Source: Halofilum ochraceum
GTDB lineage: Bacteria; Pseudomonadota; Gammaproteobacteria; XJ16; Halofilaceae
Reading direction: 5' to 3'
Length of the DNA: 64,000 bases
Assembly (NCBI RefSeq): GCF_001614315.2
Contig: NZ_LVEG02000017.1
Coordinates: forward strand, 96,369-160,368
Below the pieces are notes generated by a model. It made no database searches and was not told where the DNA came from. It worked only from the letters and a program-made list of their open reading frames with translations. Of the stretch, positions 55,630-64,000 are shown piece by piece; the first letter of the stretch is position 1, and every line of letters begins with the position of its first letter. The translations under genes were made by a program, and so were the position numbers.

Positions 55630-56049
55630 GGTTCAGCGCGGTTTGCCGGGCAAAGCGGTTCGTGCAGAGGCGCGGAGCGTTCGGCCGGATGCGTCCGGCG
55701 TGATACGGGCGTAGGTCGGACTTCCAGTCCGACACCTCGAAGCCTTCGGCGTGTCGGACTGGAAGTCCGACCTACACCCGGCGGTGTTTGCCCGGCCGGC
55801 CACGGACTCGTCGCCGGTGTCGTTCTCGCGCCCGAATCTTCTCCGGGCGCGTCACCGGGAGGTTACGGCGTTTACGCGCCCATGACCCCGTGCTAGGTTG
55901 ATAATCTTTCTCGTTCGGGCCGGTTCAGCCGGTTTTTTATCTGGTGCGCAATCGATTCCGTCGCCCGCCATGGCGGCGGCGTGACGTAGTCGTTTTGATC
56001 GGCCGCCCGTAATTACGCAGGTCCATAACCGGGAGGGACCCTTCCAGCC
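55630..56049. other. mdh-mcl gap
   Basis: 420 bases without a gene. A TCGGACT-type GTAG palindrome (55711-55775) sits near the mdh end and may act as its terminator. A T6 run at 55933 follows a CCGG-rich stretch, but the stem is short. The mcl promoter must lie in the second half; I see no convincing boxes. Confidence 0.6.
55711..55775. repeat. GTAG-footed palindrome (TCGGACTTCCAGTCCGAC)
   Basis: GTAGGTCGGACTTCCAGTCC at the left, GGACTGGAAGTCCGACCTAC at the right. The two copies are exact inverses and would form one long cruciform or a terminator-like RNA hairpin after mdh. Confidence 0.85.
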
Positions 56050-56988
56050 ATGAGTCATACCCAGTACGCGCCGGCGCGTCCGCGCCTGCAGCGCAGTGAA
56101 CTCGCCGTTCCGGGTTCCAACGTCAAGCTGTTCGAGAAGGCGCTGAACGGCGCCGCCGACTATGTCTTCCTCGATCTCGAGGACGCGGTCGCACCGGACG
56201 ACAAGGTGCCGGCCCGCGCGAACATCATCCAGGCCCTGAACGATCTCGACTGGGCCGGCAACGGCAAGACGACCTCGATCCGGATCAACGGCATCGATAC
56301 GCACTACATGTATCGCGATGTGGTCGAGGTGGTGGAACAGGCCGGTCACCGGCTCGACACGATCCTGATCCCGAAGGTCGGGACGCCTTCCGACGTCTAT
56401 CTGATCGATGCGCTGGTGACCCAGATCGAGCAGGCCATGGGCATTGAGCATCGCATCGGCCTCGAGGTCCTGATCGAGACCGCGCTCGGCATGGCCAACG
56501 TCGAAGCGATCGCCCAGGCGAGCCCGCGGCTGGAGGCGATGCACTTCGGCGTGGCCGATTACGCCGCCAGCTGCCGTGCCCGCACGGTCTCCATCGGCGG
56601 CCTGACCCCGGACTACCCCGGCGATCAGTGGCACATGGCGCTCTCGCGCATGACCGTCGCCTGCCGCGCCTACGGGCTGCGCCCGATCGACGGACCGTTC
56701 GGCGACTTCAACGACACCGACGGTTTCGTCGCCTCGGCGAAGCGCGGCGCCGCGCTCGGCATCGAGGGCAAATGGGCCATCCATCCCTCGCAGATCGAGC
56801 TCGCGAACGACGTCTTCTCGCCGCCGGACAGCGAGGTCAACCGCGCCCGCGCCATCCTCGATGCCCTCGCCGAGGCGCAGCGCGAGGGCCGCGGCGCCGC
56901 CCAGCTCGACGGCAAGATGATCGACGCCGCGTCCGCGCGCATGGCCGAGAACGTCGTGCGCACCGCCGACGCGATCGCGAACAAGTAA
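56050..56988 (+). CDS. mcl: Malyl-CoA lyase
   Basis: A 312-residue HpcH/HpaI-family lyase splitting malyl-CoA into acetyl-CoA and glyoxylate. R-S-E-L-A-V-P-G-S-N, F-L-D-L-E-D-A-V-A-P-D-D-K, I-E-T-A-L-G-M-A-N-V-E-A-I and G-K-W-A-I-H-P-S-Q-I closely follow the malyl-CoA lyase of Methylorubrum. The residues for Mg and CoA (Glu in L-I-E-T, Asp in L-E-D) are present. It is 37 bases ahead of mtkA, in one operon. Confidence 0.93.
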   Translation: MSHTQYAPARPRLQRSELAVPGSNVKLFEKALNGAADYVFLDLEDAVAPDDKVPARANIIQALNDLDWAGNGKTTSIRINGIDTHYMYRDVVEVVEQAGHRLDTILIPKVGTPSDVYLIDALVTQIEQAMGIEHRIGLEVLIETALGMANVEAIAQASPRLEAMHFGVADYAASCRARTVSIGGLTPDYPGDQWHMALSRMTVACRAYGLRPIDGPFGDFNDTDGFVASAKRGAALGIEGKWAIHPSQIELANDVFSPPDSEVNRARAILDALAEAQREGRGAAQLDGKMIDAASARMAENVVRTADAIANK

Positions 56989-57025
56989 CCCCGAAATCCC
57001 CATCTGAAGACACGAGGCTGAAACT

Positions 57026-58195
57026 GTGGATATCCACGAGTACCAGGCGAAGCAGCTGCTGAAGAAGGCCGGTGTTCCCATTCCCAACGGAGGCGTGGCG
57101 CACTCGGCCGAGGAAGCCGCCTACCTGCAACACGAGATCAGTGGTGAGCGCTGGGTCGTGAAGGCGCAGATCCATTCCGGCGCCCGCGGCAAGGCCGGTG
57201 GCGTGAAGATCTGCACGAGTGACCAGGAGGTCCGCGACGCGGCCAACGAGCTGCTCGGCAAGCGTCTGATCACGAACCAGACCGGGCCCGAGGGCAAGAT
57301 CTGCACCGCGGTCTACGTCGAGTCCGCGACCCAGATCGAGCGGGAACTCTACGTAGCGATGGTGCTCGATCGCGCCTCCGAGCAGATCGTCGTCGTCGCC
57401 TCCACCGAGGGCGGCATGGAGATCGAGGACGTCGCGCGCGACAACCCCGATGCCATCCTGCGCGAGCTGGTCGACCCGGCCATCGGCCTGCTCGACTTCC
57501 AGGCGCGCGAACTCGCCTTCAAGCTCGGGATTCCGGCCGCGCAGCTCGCCGACGCCGTGAAGACCTTCCGCGGCGCCTACCGCATCATGCGCGATCACGA
57601 CGCGACACTGGTCGAGATCAATCCGCTGGTCATCACCCACACCGGCCGGCTGCGGGCACTCGATGCCAAGATCGGTTTCGACGACAACGCGCTGTTTCGC
57701 CAGCCGGCGATCTCCGAGCTGCGGGACCGCGGTCAGGAAGATTCGCGCGAGACCGAGGCGGCTGACCAGGGGCTGTCCTACGTCGGCCTGCAGGGCGATA
57801 TCGGCTGCATGATCAACGGCGCCGGGCTCGCCATGGCGACCATGGACATGATCAAGCACTGCGGCGGCGAGCCCGCCAACTTCCTCGACATCGGCGGCGG
57901 CGCTTCGCCCGAGCGCGTGGCCAACGCCTTCCGCCTCGTCCTTTCGGACGACAACGTCAAGGCGATGCTGGTGAACATCTATGCCGGCATCAACCGCTGC
58001 GACTGGGTGGCCGAGGGCATCGTCCAGGCACTGGGCGAGATCGAACTCAATGTGCCGCTGGTGGTGCGCCTCTCCGGTACCAACGTCGAACAGGGCAAGC
58101 AGATCCTGAAGGACAGCGGCTACCCGATCGTCACCGCCGACACGCTGGCCGAGGCGGCCGAGCGCGTCGTGGCCGCCCGCAACGAAGCCGCCTGA
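57026..58195 (+). CDS. mtkA: Malate-CoA ligase (malate thiokinase) beta subunit
   Basis: A 389-residue ATP-grasp subunit starting at GTG. It shares with MtkA of serine-cycle methylotrophs the segments [27 protein letters not shown] and C-D-W-V-A-E-G. It resembles SucC in fold, but the sequence is nearer to MtkA, and the gene follows mcl. Together with MtkB it forms malyl-CoA from malate, CoA and ATP, or runs in reverse. I put thiokinase ahead of succinyl-CoA synthetase on context and remembered sequence, not on an alignment. Confidence 0.85.
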   Translation: MDIHEYQAKQLLKKAGVPIPNGGVAHSAEEAAYLQHEISGERWVVKAQIHSGARGKAGGVKICTSDQEVRDAANELLGKRLITNQTGPEGKICTAVYVESATQIERELYVAMVLDRASEQIVVVASTEGGMEIEDVARDNPDAILRELVDPAIGLLDFQARELAFKLGIPAAQLADAVKTFRGAYRIMRDHDATLVEINPLVITHTGRLRALDAKIGFDDNALFRQPAISELRDRGQEDSRETEAADQGLSYVGLQGDIGCMINGAGLAMATMDMIKHCGGEPANFLDIGGGASPERVANAFRLVLSDDNVKAMLVNIYAGINRCDWVAEGIVQALGEIELNVPLVVRLSGTNVEQGKQILKDSGYPIVTADTLAEAAERVVAARNEAA

Positions 58196-58224
58196 ACCGA
58201 CTGACGAGGGAATTCGAGAAGACC

Positions 58225-59109
58225 ATGGCGATCCTGATCGACGAAACCACGAAAGTCCTGGTGCAGGGCTACACTGGCCGCATCGGCAGCTTTCACGCGC
58301 AGGAAATGATGGAGTACGGCACCAACGTGGTGGGCGGCGTCACCCCCGGCAAGGGTGGGCAGACCCATCTCGACCGGCCGGTGTTCGACACCATGAAAGA
58401 TGCCGTCCGCGAGACCGGCGCGACCGCGAGCATCGTGTTCGTGCCGCCCGGGTACGCCGCGGACTCCATCTGCGAGGCCGCCGATGCCGGCATCCACTAC
58501 TGCGTGGCCATCACCGACGGCATCCCGGCGCAGGACATGATGCGCGTCAAGCGCTACCTCAAGCAGTTCCCCGAGGAGCGGCGCATGATCCTCACCGGCC
58601 CCAACTGCGCCGGTACCATCAGCCCCGGCAAATCGATGCTCGGCATCATGCCCGGCCACATCTATCTGCCCGGCCGGGTCGGCGTCGTCGCGCGCTCAGG
58701 CACGCTCGGCTACGAGGCCGCGAGCCAGCTCAAGGAGCGTGGCATCGGTATCTCGACCTCCGTGGGCATCGGTGGCGACCCGATCAACGGCTGCTCGTTC
58801 CAGCGGATTCTTGAACGCTTCGAGAACGATCCGGAAACCGATGCGGTCATGATGATCGGCGAGATCGGCGGGCCCCAGGAGGCCGAAGCGGGCGAGTTCG
58901 TGCGCGATCACATGAGCAAGCCGGTGCTCGCCTTCATCGCCGGCCTGACCGCGCCCAAGGGCCGCACCATGGGCCACGCCGGCGCGATCGTATCCGGTGT
59001 CGGCGAGAGCGCCGCGGAGAAGGCCGAGATCCTGCGCGGCTGCGGCGTAACCGTCTGCGAACGTCCGTCGGACCTGGGCGAGTCGATGGCGGGGGTGTTG
59101 GGGCGCTGA
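58225..59109 (+). CDS. mtkB: Malate-CoA ligase (malate thiokinase) alpha subunit
   Basis: A 294-residue SucD-like subunit. It has the CoA-binding Rossmann start [10 protein letters not shown], the [10 protein letters not shown] segment and the phospho-histidine loop [10 protein letters not shown] (His251). It starts 29 bases after mtkA and completes the thiokinase. Confidence 0.88.
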   Translation: MAILIDETTKVLVQGYTGRIGSFHAQEMMEYGTNVVGGVTPGKGGQTHLDRPVFDTMKDAVRETGATASIVFVPPGYAADSICEAADAGIHYCVAITDGIPAQDMMRVKRYLKQFPEERRMILTGPNCAGTISPGKSMLGIMPGHIYLPGRVGVVARSGTLGYEAASQLKERGIGISTSVGIGGDPINGCSFQRILERFENDPETDAVMMIGEIGGPQEAEAGEFVRDHMSKPVLAFIAGLTAPKGRTMGHAGAIVSGVGESAAEKAEILRGCGVTVCERPSDLGESMAGVLGR

Positions 59110-59452
59110 CCCACCCGGCCGGCGGGAAACCGCCGCGGCGTGATGCGCGCGTTCGCCTTCGGCGAAAACGCGCCTACGCGTATCGGAGTCACGAGTTCGA
59201 CGTAGGCGCGTCTTCGACCGGCGCTACCGCACCGGTCGAATGCGCGCAGCTCGCCCAAAGCGCATGCTCCCGTAACACCGCAAAATGTGCCCGCGCGCTG
59301 TCTACCATCCGCTGGGGGACCGTCGACGTCGCTAGACGTAGGCCGGCTTTTGCCGTCAGGCAACAGCCGGCAAGACCCCTGTACAGGTTTTCAGGGTTCG
59401 TACAGAGCTGCAGTCACGTCCGCCGGCTGGCTCCCTTCGGTCGCAAACCGGC
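59110..59452. other. mtkB-pckA convergent gap filled with repeats
   Basis: Two GTAG-footed families lie side by side: GTAGGCGCG copies at 59145-59247 and GTAGGCCGG copies at 59338-59456. The second reaches into the pckA stop codon. No gene or classic terminator is present. Confidence 0.75.
59145..59247. repeat. GTAGGCGCG pair, outward-facing
   Basis: GCGCGCGTTCGCCTTCGGCG ends GCGCCTAC at 59177; then GTAGGCGCGTCTTCGACCGG starts at 59202. It is the reverse order of the pair at 46534. Confidence 0.75.
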
Positions 59453-59456
59453 CTAC
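59338..59456. repeat. GTAGGCCGGC pair overlapping the pckA stop
   Basis: GTAGGCCGGCTTTTGCCG at the left and the inverse, ending GGCCTAC, at 59456. The CTA of the final CTAC is the complement of the pckA TAG stop, so the gene ends on repeat sequence. Confidence 0.8.
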
Positions 59457-61039
59457 GCCACCCGCGGTCCCGCCGCGACGACTTCGGGTTCCACACCGCT
59501 GCGGTAGGCCTCGAAGTTCGCCTGGAACCGCGCCGCGAGATCGGCGGCGGCCTCGCGATATGCGGCCGGATCGTTCCAGGTCTGCTCCGGCATGAGCAGT
59601 TCATCGGGAACGCCCGGGCAACGCGTCGGCACGGCCAGGCCGAACACCGGCTCGGTGACGGTCTCCGCGTGCTCGAGGGAGCCGTCATGGATGGCGTCGA
59701 TGATGGCGCGCGTGTGACTCAGCTTCATGCGCTGGCCGACGCCGTACGGCCCGCCGATCCAGCCGGTATTCACCAGCCACACCGTTGCACCGTGTCTGCG
59801 GATGCGCTCGGCGAGCAGATCGGCGTACACACCCGGGTGCCAGACGAGGAACGGGGCGCCGAAGCACGCGGAGAAGGTCGCCTCCGGCTCGGTGACGCCC
59901 ATCTCCGTGCCCGCCACCTTGGCCGTGTACCCGCTGATGAAGTGATACATCGCCTGCTCGGGCGTCAGCCGGCTCACGGGTGGAAGCACGCTGAAGGCAT
60001 CGCAGGTCAGGAAGATCACGTTGTCGGGGCTGCCGGCGGTGCCGGGCACGCGCGCGTTCGGGATGTGTTCGATCGGATAGGCGCAGCGCGTGTTCGCCGT
60101 GATCGACGCGTCATCGAAATCGACCGCGCCGGTCGCGGTGTCGTGGACCACGTTCTCCAGCACCGCGCCGCGGCGGATGGCGCCGAATATCTCGGGCTCG
60201 GCCTCGGCGGACAGGTTGATCGCCTTGGCGTAACAGCCGCCCTCGATGTTGAAGATGCCCTCATCGGTCCAGCAGTGCTCGTCGTCACCGATAAGTTCGC
60301 GTTTCGGATCCGCGGAGAGTGTTGTCTTGCCGGTGCCCGACAGGCCGAAGAACACGGACACGTCGCCCTGCGGGCCGGCGGTCGCCGAGCAGTGCATGGG
60401 GAGCACGCCCTCGCGCGGCATGCGGTGGTTCATGATCGTGAACACGCCCTTCTTCATCTCGCCGGCGTATTCCGTGCCCAGGATCACCATCTCGCCGCTC
60501 GTGAGGCACAGGCTCACACTCGTGGGCGGATTCACGCCGGGGACGCCGTCGGGTGCCGGGATGGCGCCGGCGTTGTAGATCACGTAGTCGGGTTCGCCGA
60601 AGTGACCGAGCTCTTCGGCCGTCGGCCGGATCAGCAGATTGCGCATGAACAGGGCGTGGTAGGCGCGCTCGCAGATCACGCGCACCCGAACCCGGTAACG
60701 CGGGTCCCAGCCGGCAAAGCCGTCAACTACGTGCAAGTGGTCGAGGCTGTCGAGGTGGGCCACGGCCTGTGCCCGCAGGCGGTCGAACGAATCCGGTTCG
60801 AGGCCGATGTTGACCTCCCCCCACCAGACCTCATCGTGCACCTCCGGGCGATCGACGATGCGCTTGTCGCGCGGGCTACGGCCGGTGCGTTCGCCGGAAA
60901 AGGCGATCAGCGCGCCGCTGTCCGCGACGGCCGTGCCCGTCTCGTGCGTAAGCGCGGACTCGTAGAGTTCCGTGGGGGTGGCGTTGCGTACAGCGGCGGC
61001 CGACCCGATGCCGTGCCGCGTGAGGTCGAGGCGATTCAT
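59453..61039 (-). CDS. pckA: Phosphoenolpyruvate carboxykinase (ATP)
   Basis: A 528-residue enzyme turning oxaloacetate and ATP into PEP and CO2. It shows the R-T-G-R-S-P-R-D-K substrate segment, G-E-M-K-K-G-V-F-T metal site, the kinase loop G-L-S-G-T-G-K-T-T-L-S-A-D and the nucleotide segment with N-T-G-W-I-G-G-P-Y-G. The start at M-N-R-L-D-L agrees with family length. It faces the mtk operon and completes the C4-to-C3 side of the block. The 252 bases upstream to rdgB show no gene. Confidence 0.95.
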   Translation of the reverse strand: MNRLDLTRHGIGSAAAVRNATPTELYESALTHETGTAVADSGALIAFSGERTGRSPRDKRIVDRPEVHDEVWWGEVNIGLEPDSFDRLRAQAVAHLDSLDHLHVVDGFAGWDPRYRVRVRVICERAYHALFMRNLLIRPTAEELGHFGEPDYVIYNAGAIPAPDGVPGVNPPTSVSLCLTSGEMVILGTEYAGEMKKGVFTIMNHRMPREGVLPMHCSATAGPQGDVSVFFGLSGTGKTTLSADPKRELIGDDEHCWTDEGIFNIEGGCYAKAINLSAEAEPEIFGAIRRGAVLENVVHDTATGAVDFDDASITANTRCAYPIEHIPNARVPGTAGSPDNVIFLTCDAFSVLPPVSRLTPEQAMYHFISGYTAKVAGTEMGVTEPEATFSACFGAPFLVWHPGVYADLLAERIRRHGATVWLVNTGWIGGPYGVGQRMKLSHTRAIIDAIHDGSLEHAETVTEPVFGLAVPTRCPGVPDELLMPEQTWNDPAAYREAAADLAARFQANFEAYRSGVEPEVVAAGPRVA

Positions 61040-61291
61040 TGCGTTCCCGGGGTGCGGAGGAGGGCACGGGTTGGGCCCCGCACACACGACGACCGACCCA
61101 TGCCAAACCGCTACTTAAGCGCAAAAACCCCGATTCGGCAATATGCCGGGCAGATCCTTCGAAGACGAGACCAGAAAACGAAATAATCACTAATTCAGCG
61201 TACAGGAATGGGCGAAAATTCCGTTCAGAACGGCTGCTGAGGCGTCGGGGCGCAACCGTTGGCGCGGCTGCCGGGGGCTGGCCCTTGCCGC

Positions 61292-61903
61292 TCAGTCGTG
61301 GTCGGCGCGGTCGCGGTACGCGTCGAGCCGCCGTCGCAGTTCGGACAACGCCTTGCCGCGGTGGCTCAGGAGGTTCTTCTCCTCGGCGGGCAGCTGCGCG
61401 GCGGTGCGCCCATCCGGCATTTCGAACAGCGGGTCATAGCCGAAGCCCCCGTCACCGCGCGGCGCGGTGGCGATCCGTCCTTCCCAGGTGCCCTCGGCCA
61501 CGATCGGGGCGGGATCGTCCGCTTCCCGGAGATACACCAGTACCGCCCGATACCGTGCCGTGCGCCGTTCGGGCGAGACCCCGTCGAGCTCACCGAGCAG
61601 GCGCGCGTTGTTCTCCTGGTCGTCGCCATGGGCGCCGGCGTAACGTGCCGAATGCACGCCGGGTGCGCCATCGAGCGCGTCCACCTCGAGCCCGGAGTCG
61701 TCCGCGATCGCCGCCAGCCCGGTCTCGCGCGCGGCGTGGCGGGCCTTGATGAGCGCGTTCTCGATGAAGGTCACCGCCGTCTCGGGCGGCGGTGTGACGG
61801 CGAAATCCGATTGCGGCACCAGTTCGATACCGGCATCCGCGAGCATGGCCGCGAATTCCCGCAGCTTGCCCGCGTTGCCGCTGGCGAGTACGACCCGGCT
61901 CAT
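61292..61903 (-). CDS. rdgB: XTP/dITP pyrophosphatase (RdgB/HAM1)
   Basis: A 203-residue enzyme that hydrolyses non-canonical purine triphosphates. The start [14 protein letters not shown] is the family signature, followed by A-D-D-S-G-L-E-V and G-G-F-G-Y-D-P-L-F. Its ATG overlaps the rph stop by four bases. Confidence 0.95.
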   Translation of the reverse strand: MSRVVLASGNAGKLREFAAMLADAGIELVPQSDFAVTPPPETAVTFIENALIKARHAARETGLAAIADDSGLEVDALDGAPGVHSARYAGAHGDDQENNARLLGELDGVSPERRTARYRAVLVYLREADDPAPIVAEGTWEGRIATAPRGDGGFGYDPLFEMPDGRTAAQLPAEEKNLLSHRGKALSELRRRLDAYRDRADHD

Positions 61904-62616
61904 GACGCCAGCGCCTGCCGCTGCTGACTGATGAGTTCGCCGATGCCGGTGGTGGCCAGGTTCAGCATGGCGTCCAGTTCCTCGCGGCGGAAGGCATGGC
62001 CCTCGGCCGTGCCCTGGACCTCGATAAAGGCGCCCTGGTCGTTCATCACCACGTTCATGTCCGTCTCCGCGGTCGAGTCCTCGGCGTAATCGAGGTCGAC
62101 CACCGCCTCACCATCGACGATGCCGACGGAGACCGAAGCGATCATGCCGTGCAGTGGATTGGCGCGGATCTTTTTCGCCTTCACCAGCGTTTCCATCGCA
62201 TCGCTGAGCGCGACGAAGGCACCGGTGATCGAGGCCGTGCGCGTGCCGCCATCGGCCTGGATCACGTCGCAGTCGATCTGGACCGTGCGCTCGCCCAGGG
62301 CCTCCATGTCCACGGCAGCGCGCAGCGAGCGGCCGATCAGGCGCTGGATCTCGACCGTGCGGCCGCCCTGCTTGCCACTCGCCGCCTCGCGGTTCGAACG
62401 GCTGCCGGTGGCACGCGGCAGCATGCCGTACTCGGCGGTCACCCAGCCGCGGCCCTTGTTGCGCAGGAAACGGGGCACCGTCTCGTCGACACTGGCGGTG
62501 CAGATCACGCGCGTGTCGCCGAACTCGACCAGCACGGAACCCTCCGCGTGTTTCGTGAAATTGCGGGTGATGCCGACGGGACGGATCTGATCGGGGTTGC
62601 GGCCGCTGGGGCGCAT
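61900..62616 (-). CDS. rph: Ribonuclease PH
   Basis: A 238-residue phosphorolytic 3'-5' exoribonuclease for tRNA 3' trimming. [14 protein letters not shown] is the typical start; [18 protein letters not shown] and [12 protein letters not shown] follow. Full length. Upstream is a repeat element and then the divergent yicC. Confidence 0.96.
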   Translation of the reverse strand: MRPSGRNPDQIRPVGITRNFTKHAEGSVLVEFGDTRVICTASVDETVPRFLRNKGRGWVTAEYGMLPRATGSRSNREAASGKQGGRTVEIQRLIGRSLRAAVDMEALGERTVQIDCDVIQADGGTRTASITGAFVALSDAMETLVKAKKIRANPLHGMIASVSVGIVDGEAVVDLDYAEDSTAETDMNVVMNDQGAFIEVQGTAEGHAFRREELDAMLNLATTGIGELISQQRQALAS

Positions 62617-62698
62617 GCACTTCTCCGGAAAGCGAAACGGGGCCGGCATTGTACGCGATGCGGGTGGGCTGCGGGGGTGGCCGGCGTGGGTTAAAGGC

Positions 62699-62940
62699 GG
62701 TTCTCGCCAAGCGGCGAAGGGCGCCAAGGGACGCAAAGGTCATTGTAGGAGCGAGCTTGCTCGCGATCTTTCCCGCACCATGGTCGGCTGAATCAACGGC
62801 GATTGGCTCGACTCCGCGGTTTCTTCTGGACCTTGGCGATGGCCGACGCGTTATACGCGCACAATCGCGAGCAAGCTCGCTCCTACAGGATTTTTCTTTT
62901 CTTTGCGTTCCTTGGCGTGCTTGGCGGCTTGGCGAGAACC
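62699..62940. mobile_element. Nested inverted-repeat element (TTCTCGCCAAG outside, GTAGGAGCGAGC inside)
   Basis: The outer arms are GGTTCTCGCCAAGCGGCG at 62699 and the inverse, ending TTGGCGAGAACC, at 62940. The inner hairpins are GTAGGAGCGAGCTTGCTCGC at 62745 and the inverse ending at 62886. Size and order match the 49995 element, while the central 95 bases differ. It occupies most of the 443-base rph/yicC divergent gap (62617-63059), which has no gene. Confidence 0.8.
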
Positions 62941-63059
62941 GCCTTTTCAATCTATACCTTTCCGAACGACCACGGTTGCTCTCATGCAACACGCGCTGCG
63001 GTGGTCGACTTCCCCGCCGCGCGGGCATAATGCGTTCCATTGTTCCCGGAGATGTGCCG

Positions 63060-63923
63060 ATGCCCGCCAGCATGACCGCTTACGCCGTGCGCGAGACCTC
63101 GACCGAGGCCGGTACGTTCACCTGGGAACTGCGCGCGGTGAATCACCGCTATCTCGACGTGCAGCCGCGTCTGCCCGACACCCTGCGGGCCCTGGAGCCG
63201 GAAGTGCGGGAGCGTGTCGGTGGCGCCGTCGGTCGCGGGCGGGTCGAATGCATGCTGCGCTTCACCCCGGCCGATCGCGCCGATTCGATCGAGGTCGACG
63301 AGGCGCTCGTCTCCGCACTGGTCGGTGCCTGTCACACCATCGATGCCCACATCACCAATCCGGATCGGCTCTATTCGCTCGACCTGTTGCGTTACCCCGG
63401 CGTCGTGCGTTCGCCCGAACCCGACCGTGAAGCGCTGCGCGAACCCGCGCTCGATCTGCTCGACAGCGCCCTGGACGAACTCGCCGCCACCCGCGCGGAG
63501 GAGGGGCGTCGCCTCAAGTCGCTGCTGCTCGACCGCTGCGAACGCGTGAGCGAACTGGTCGCCGAGGAACGCCGGCACGCCAACCGCGTGAGCGAGCGCC
63601 TGCGCGAGCGGCTGCTGGAGCGCCTGCGCTCATTGGAAGTCGACGTCGACGAAGGCCGTATGGAGCAGGAACTCGCGTATCAGTTGCAGAAGCTCGATGT
63701 CAGCGAAGAACTGGATCGTCTCGATACCCACATCGACGCGATCCGCGATGCGCTCGACAGCGAGGAACCGGTCGGCCGGCGACTGGATTTCCTGATGCAG
63801 GAACTCAACCGCGAGGCCAATACGCTGGGCTCCAAGTCCGCCGACGCCGAACGTTCGCAGGCGAGTGTTGAGTTGAAGGTGCTGATCGAGCAGATGCGGG
63901 AACAGGTGCAGAACCTGGAGTAA
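63060..63923 (+). CDS. yicC: YicC family endoribonuclease-like protein
   Basis: A 287-residue protein, the same length as enteric YicC. It starts M-P-A-S-M-T-A-Y-A-V, has W-E-L-R-A-V-N-H-R-Y-L-D in the N-terminal domain and ends with the DUF1732 segment R-L-D-F-L-M-Q-E-L-N-R-E-A-N-T-L-G-S-K. YicC is a hexameric RNase linked to sRNA decay. The divergent order with rph is conserved in enterics. A GGAG lies about ten bases upstream. Confidence 0.93.
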   Translation: MPASMTAYAVRETSTEAGTFTWELRAVNHRYLDVQPRLPDTLRALEPEVRERVGGAVGRGRVECMLRFTPADRADSIEVDEALVSALVGACHTIDAHITNPDRLYSLDLLRYPGVVRSPEPDREALREPALDLLDSALDELAATRAEEGRRLKSLLLDRCERVSELVAEERRHANRVSERLRERLLERLRSLEVDVDEGRMEQELAYQLQKLDVSEELDRLDTHIDAIRDALDSEEPVGRRLDFLMQELNREANTLGSKSADAERSQASVELKVLIEQMREQVQNLE

Positions 63924-63945
63924 TTCTGTCTCCGTTGTCATCGAT

Positions 63946-63978
63946 GCGCGCGTTCGCCTTCGGCGAAAACGCGCCTAC
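63946..63978. repeat. GTAGGCGCG-family hairpin
   Basis: GCGCGCGTTCGCCTTCGGCG followed by AAAACGCGCCTAC; a single half of the family seen at 31874, 46534 and 59145, just after yicC. Its partner may lie outside the window. Confidence 0.75.
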
Positions 63979-64000
63979 GTCTGACGTGCACACCGTGAAT

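Noticed and set aside
57026..59109. Calling the ligase pair succinyl-CoA synthetase (sucCD)
   Set aside because: The fold is shared, but the operon begins with malyl-CoA lyase and the sequence recalls MtkAB more closely. No 2-oxoglutarate dehydrogenase genes are next to it. The choice remains open to a tree.

Overview
The window is 64 kb of GC-rich, densely coded chromosome from a gammaproteobacterium. The gene families point to the Ectothiorhodospiraceae/Chromatiales neighbourhood, but this is inferred from family content and base composition; no rRNA or tRNA gene is visible to settle it. There is no prophage, large insertion sequence or CRISPR array. The accessory DNA is almost entirely short palindromic repeats between genes.

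Layout. 1-15.8 kb: an MSHA-type (type IVa-like) pilus cluster with a cut-off secretin, a TPR protein, the assembly ATPase, the platform protein, PilM/N-, PilO- and PilP-like alignment proteins and four pilin-like proteins. A membrane histidine kinase on the opposite strand and the parts of an ABC transporter (permease, a TPR-like protein, ATPase) are interleaved with the last pilins. 16.1-22.5 kb: nitrogen control (ntrC, ntrB, a DUF4124 protein, glnA) and a cation-efflux transporter; glnA has a readable sigma-54 promoter and two NtrC sites placed inside the neighbouring gene. 22.9-30.6 kb: an unknown protein, plant-type gshA, a CAP-domain lipoprotein, a PAS-GGDEF-EAL protein, a VOC protein, proB and obgE. 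30.8-36.8 kb: rpmA and rplU, divergent ispB, a fructosamine-kinase-like protein, cfa and a FecR-domain protein. 37-46.4 kb: HNH protein, SDR, LEA-type lipoprotein, a double-domain KaiC-like ATPase overlapping a GAF-GGDEF-EAL protein, then a minus-strand run of small enzymes (GGCT, CinA-like, PagL, RluE, 5'-3' exonuclease). 46.7-54.4 kb: M48 protease coupled to a nuclease, rpmE, Rof, a CPXCG protein, hemW, a MASE2-GGDEF cyclase and an AcuI-type reductase. 54.7-61 kb: C4 and glyoxylate metabolism (mdh, mcl, mtkA, mtkB, pckA). 61.3-63.9 kb: rdgB-rph and divergent yicC.

How it works together. The central-carbon block can interconvert oxaloacetate, malate, malyl-CoA, acetyl-CoA plus glyoxylate, and PEP. 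This is the malate thiokinase/malyl-CoA lyase route known from serine-cycle bacteria. Three c-di-GMP proteins (26, 40 and 52 kb) share the window with a surface pilus, which suggests a surface-attachment lifestyle. Nitrogen assimilation is under classical NtrBC/sigma-54 control.

Non-coding structure is the most unusual aspect. At least six palindromic repeat families, most with a GTAG foot as in REP elements, fill most gaps. Some are nested inside larger inverted repeats that begin TTCTCGCCAAG. Two heptanucleotide arrays, in opposite orientations, end 8-9 bp from the -35 boxes of the divergent rplU and ispB promoters.
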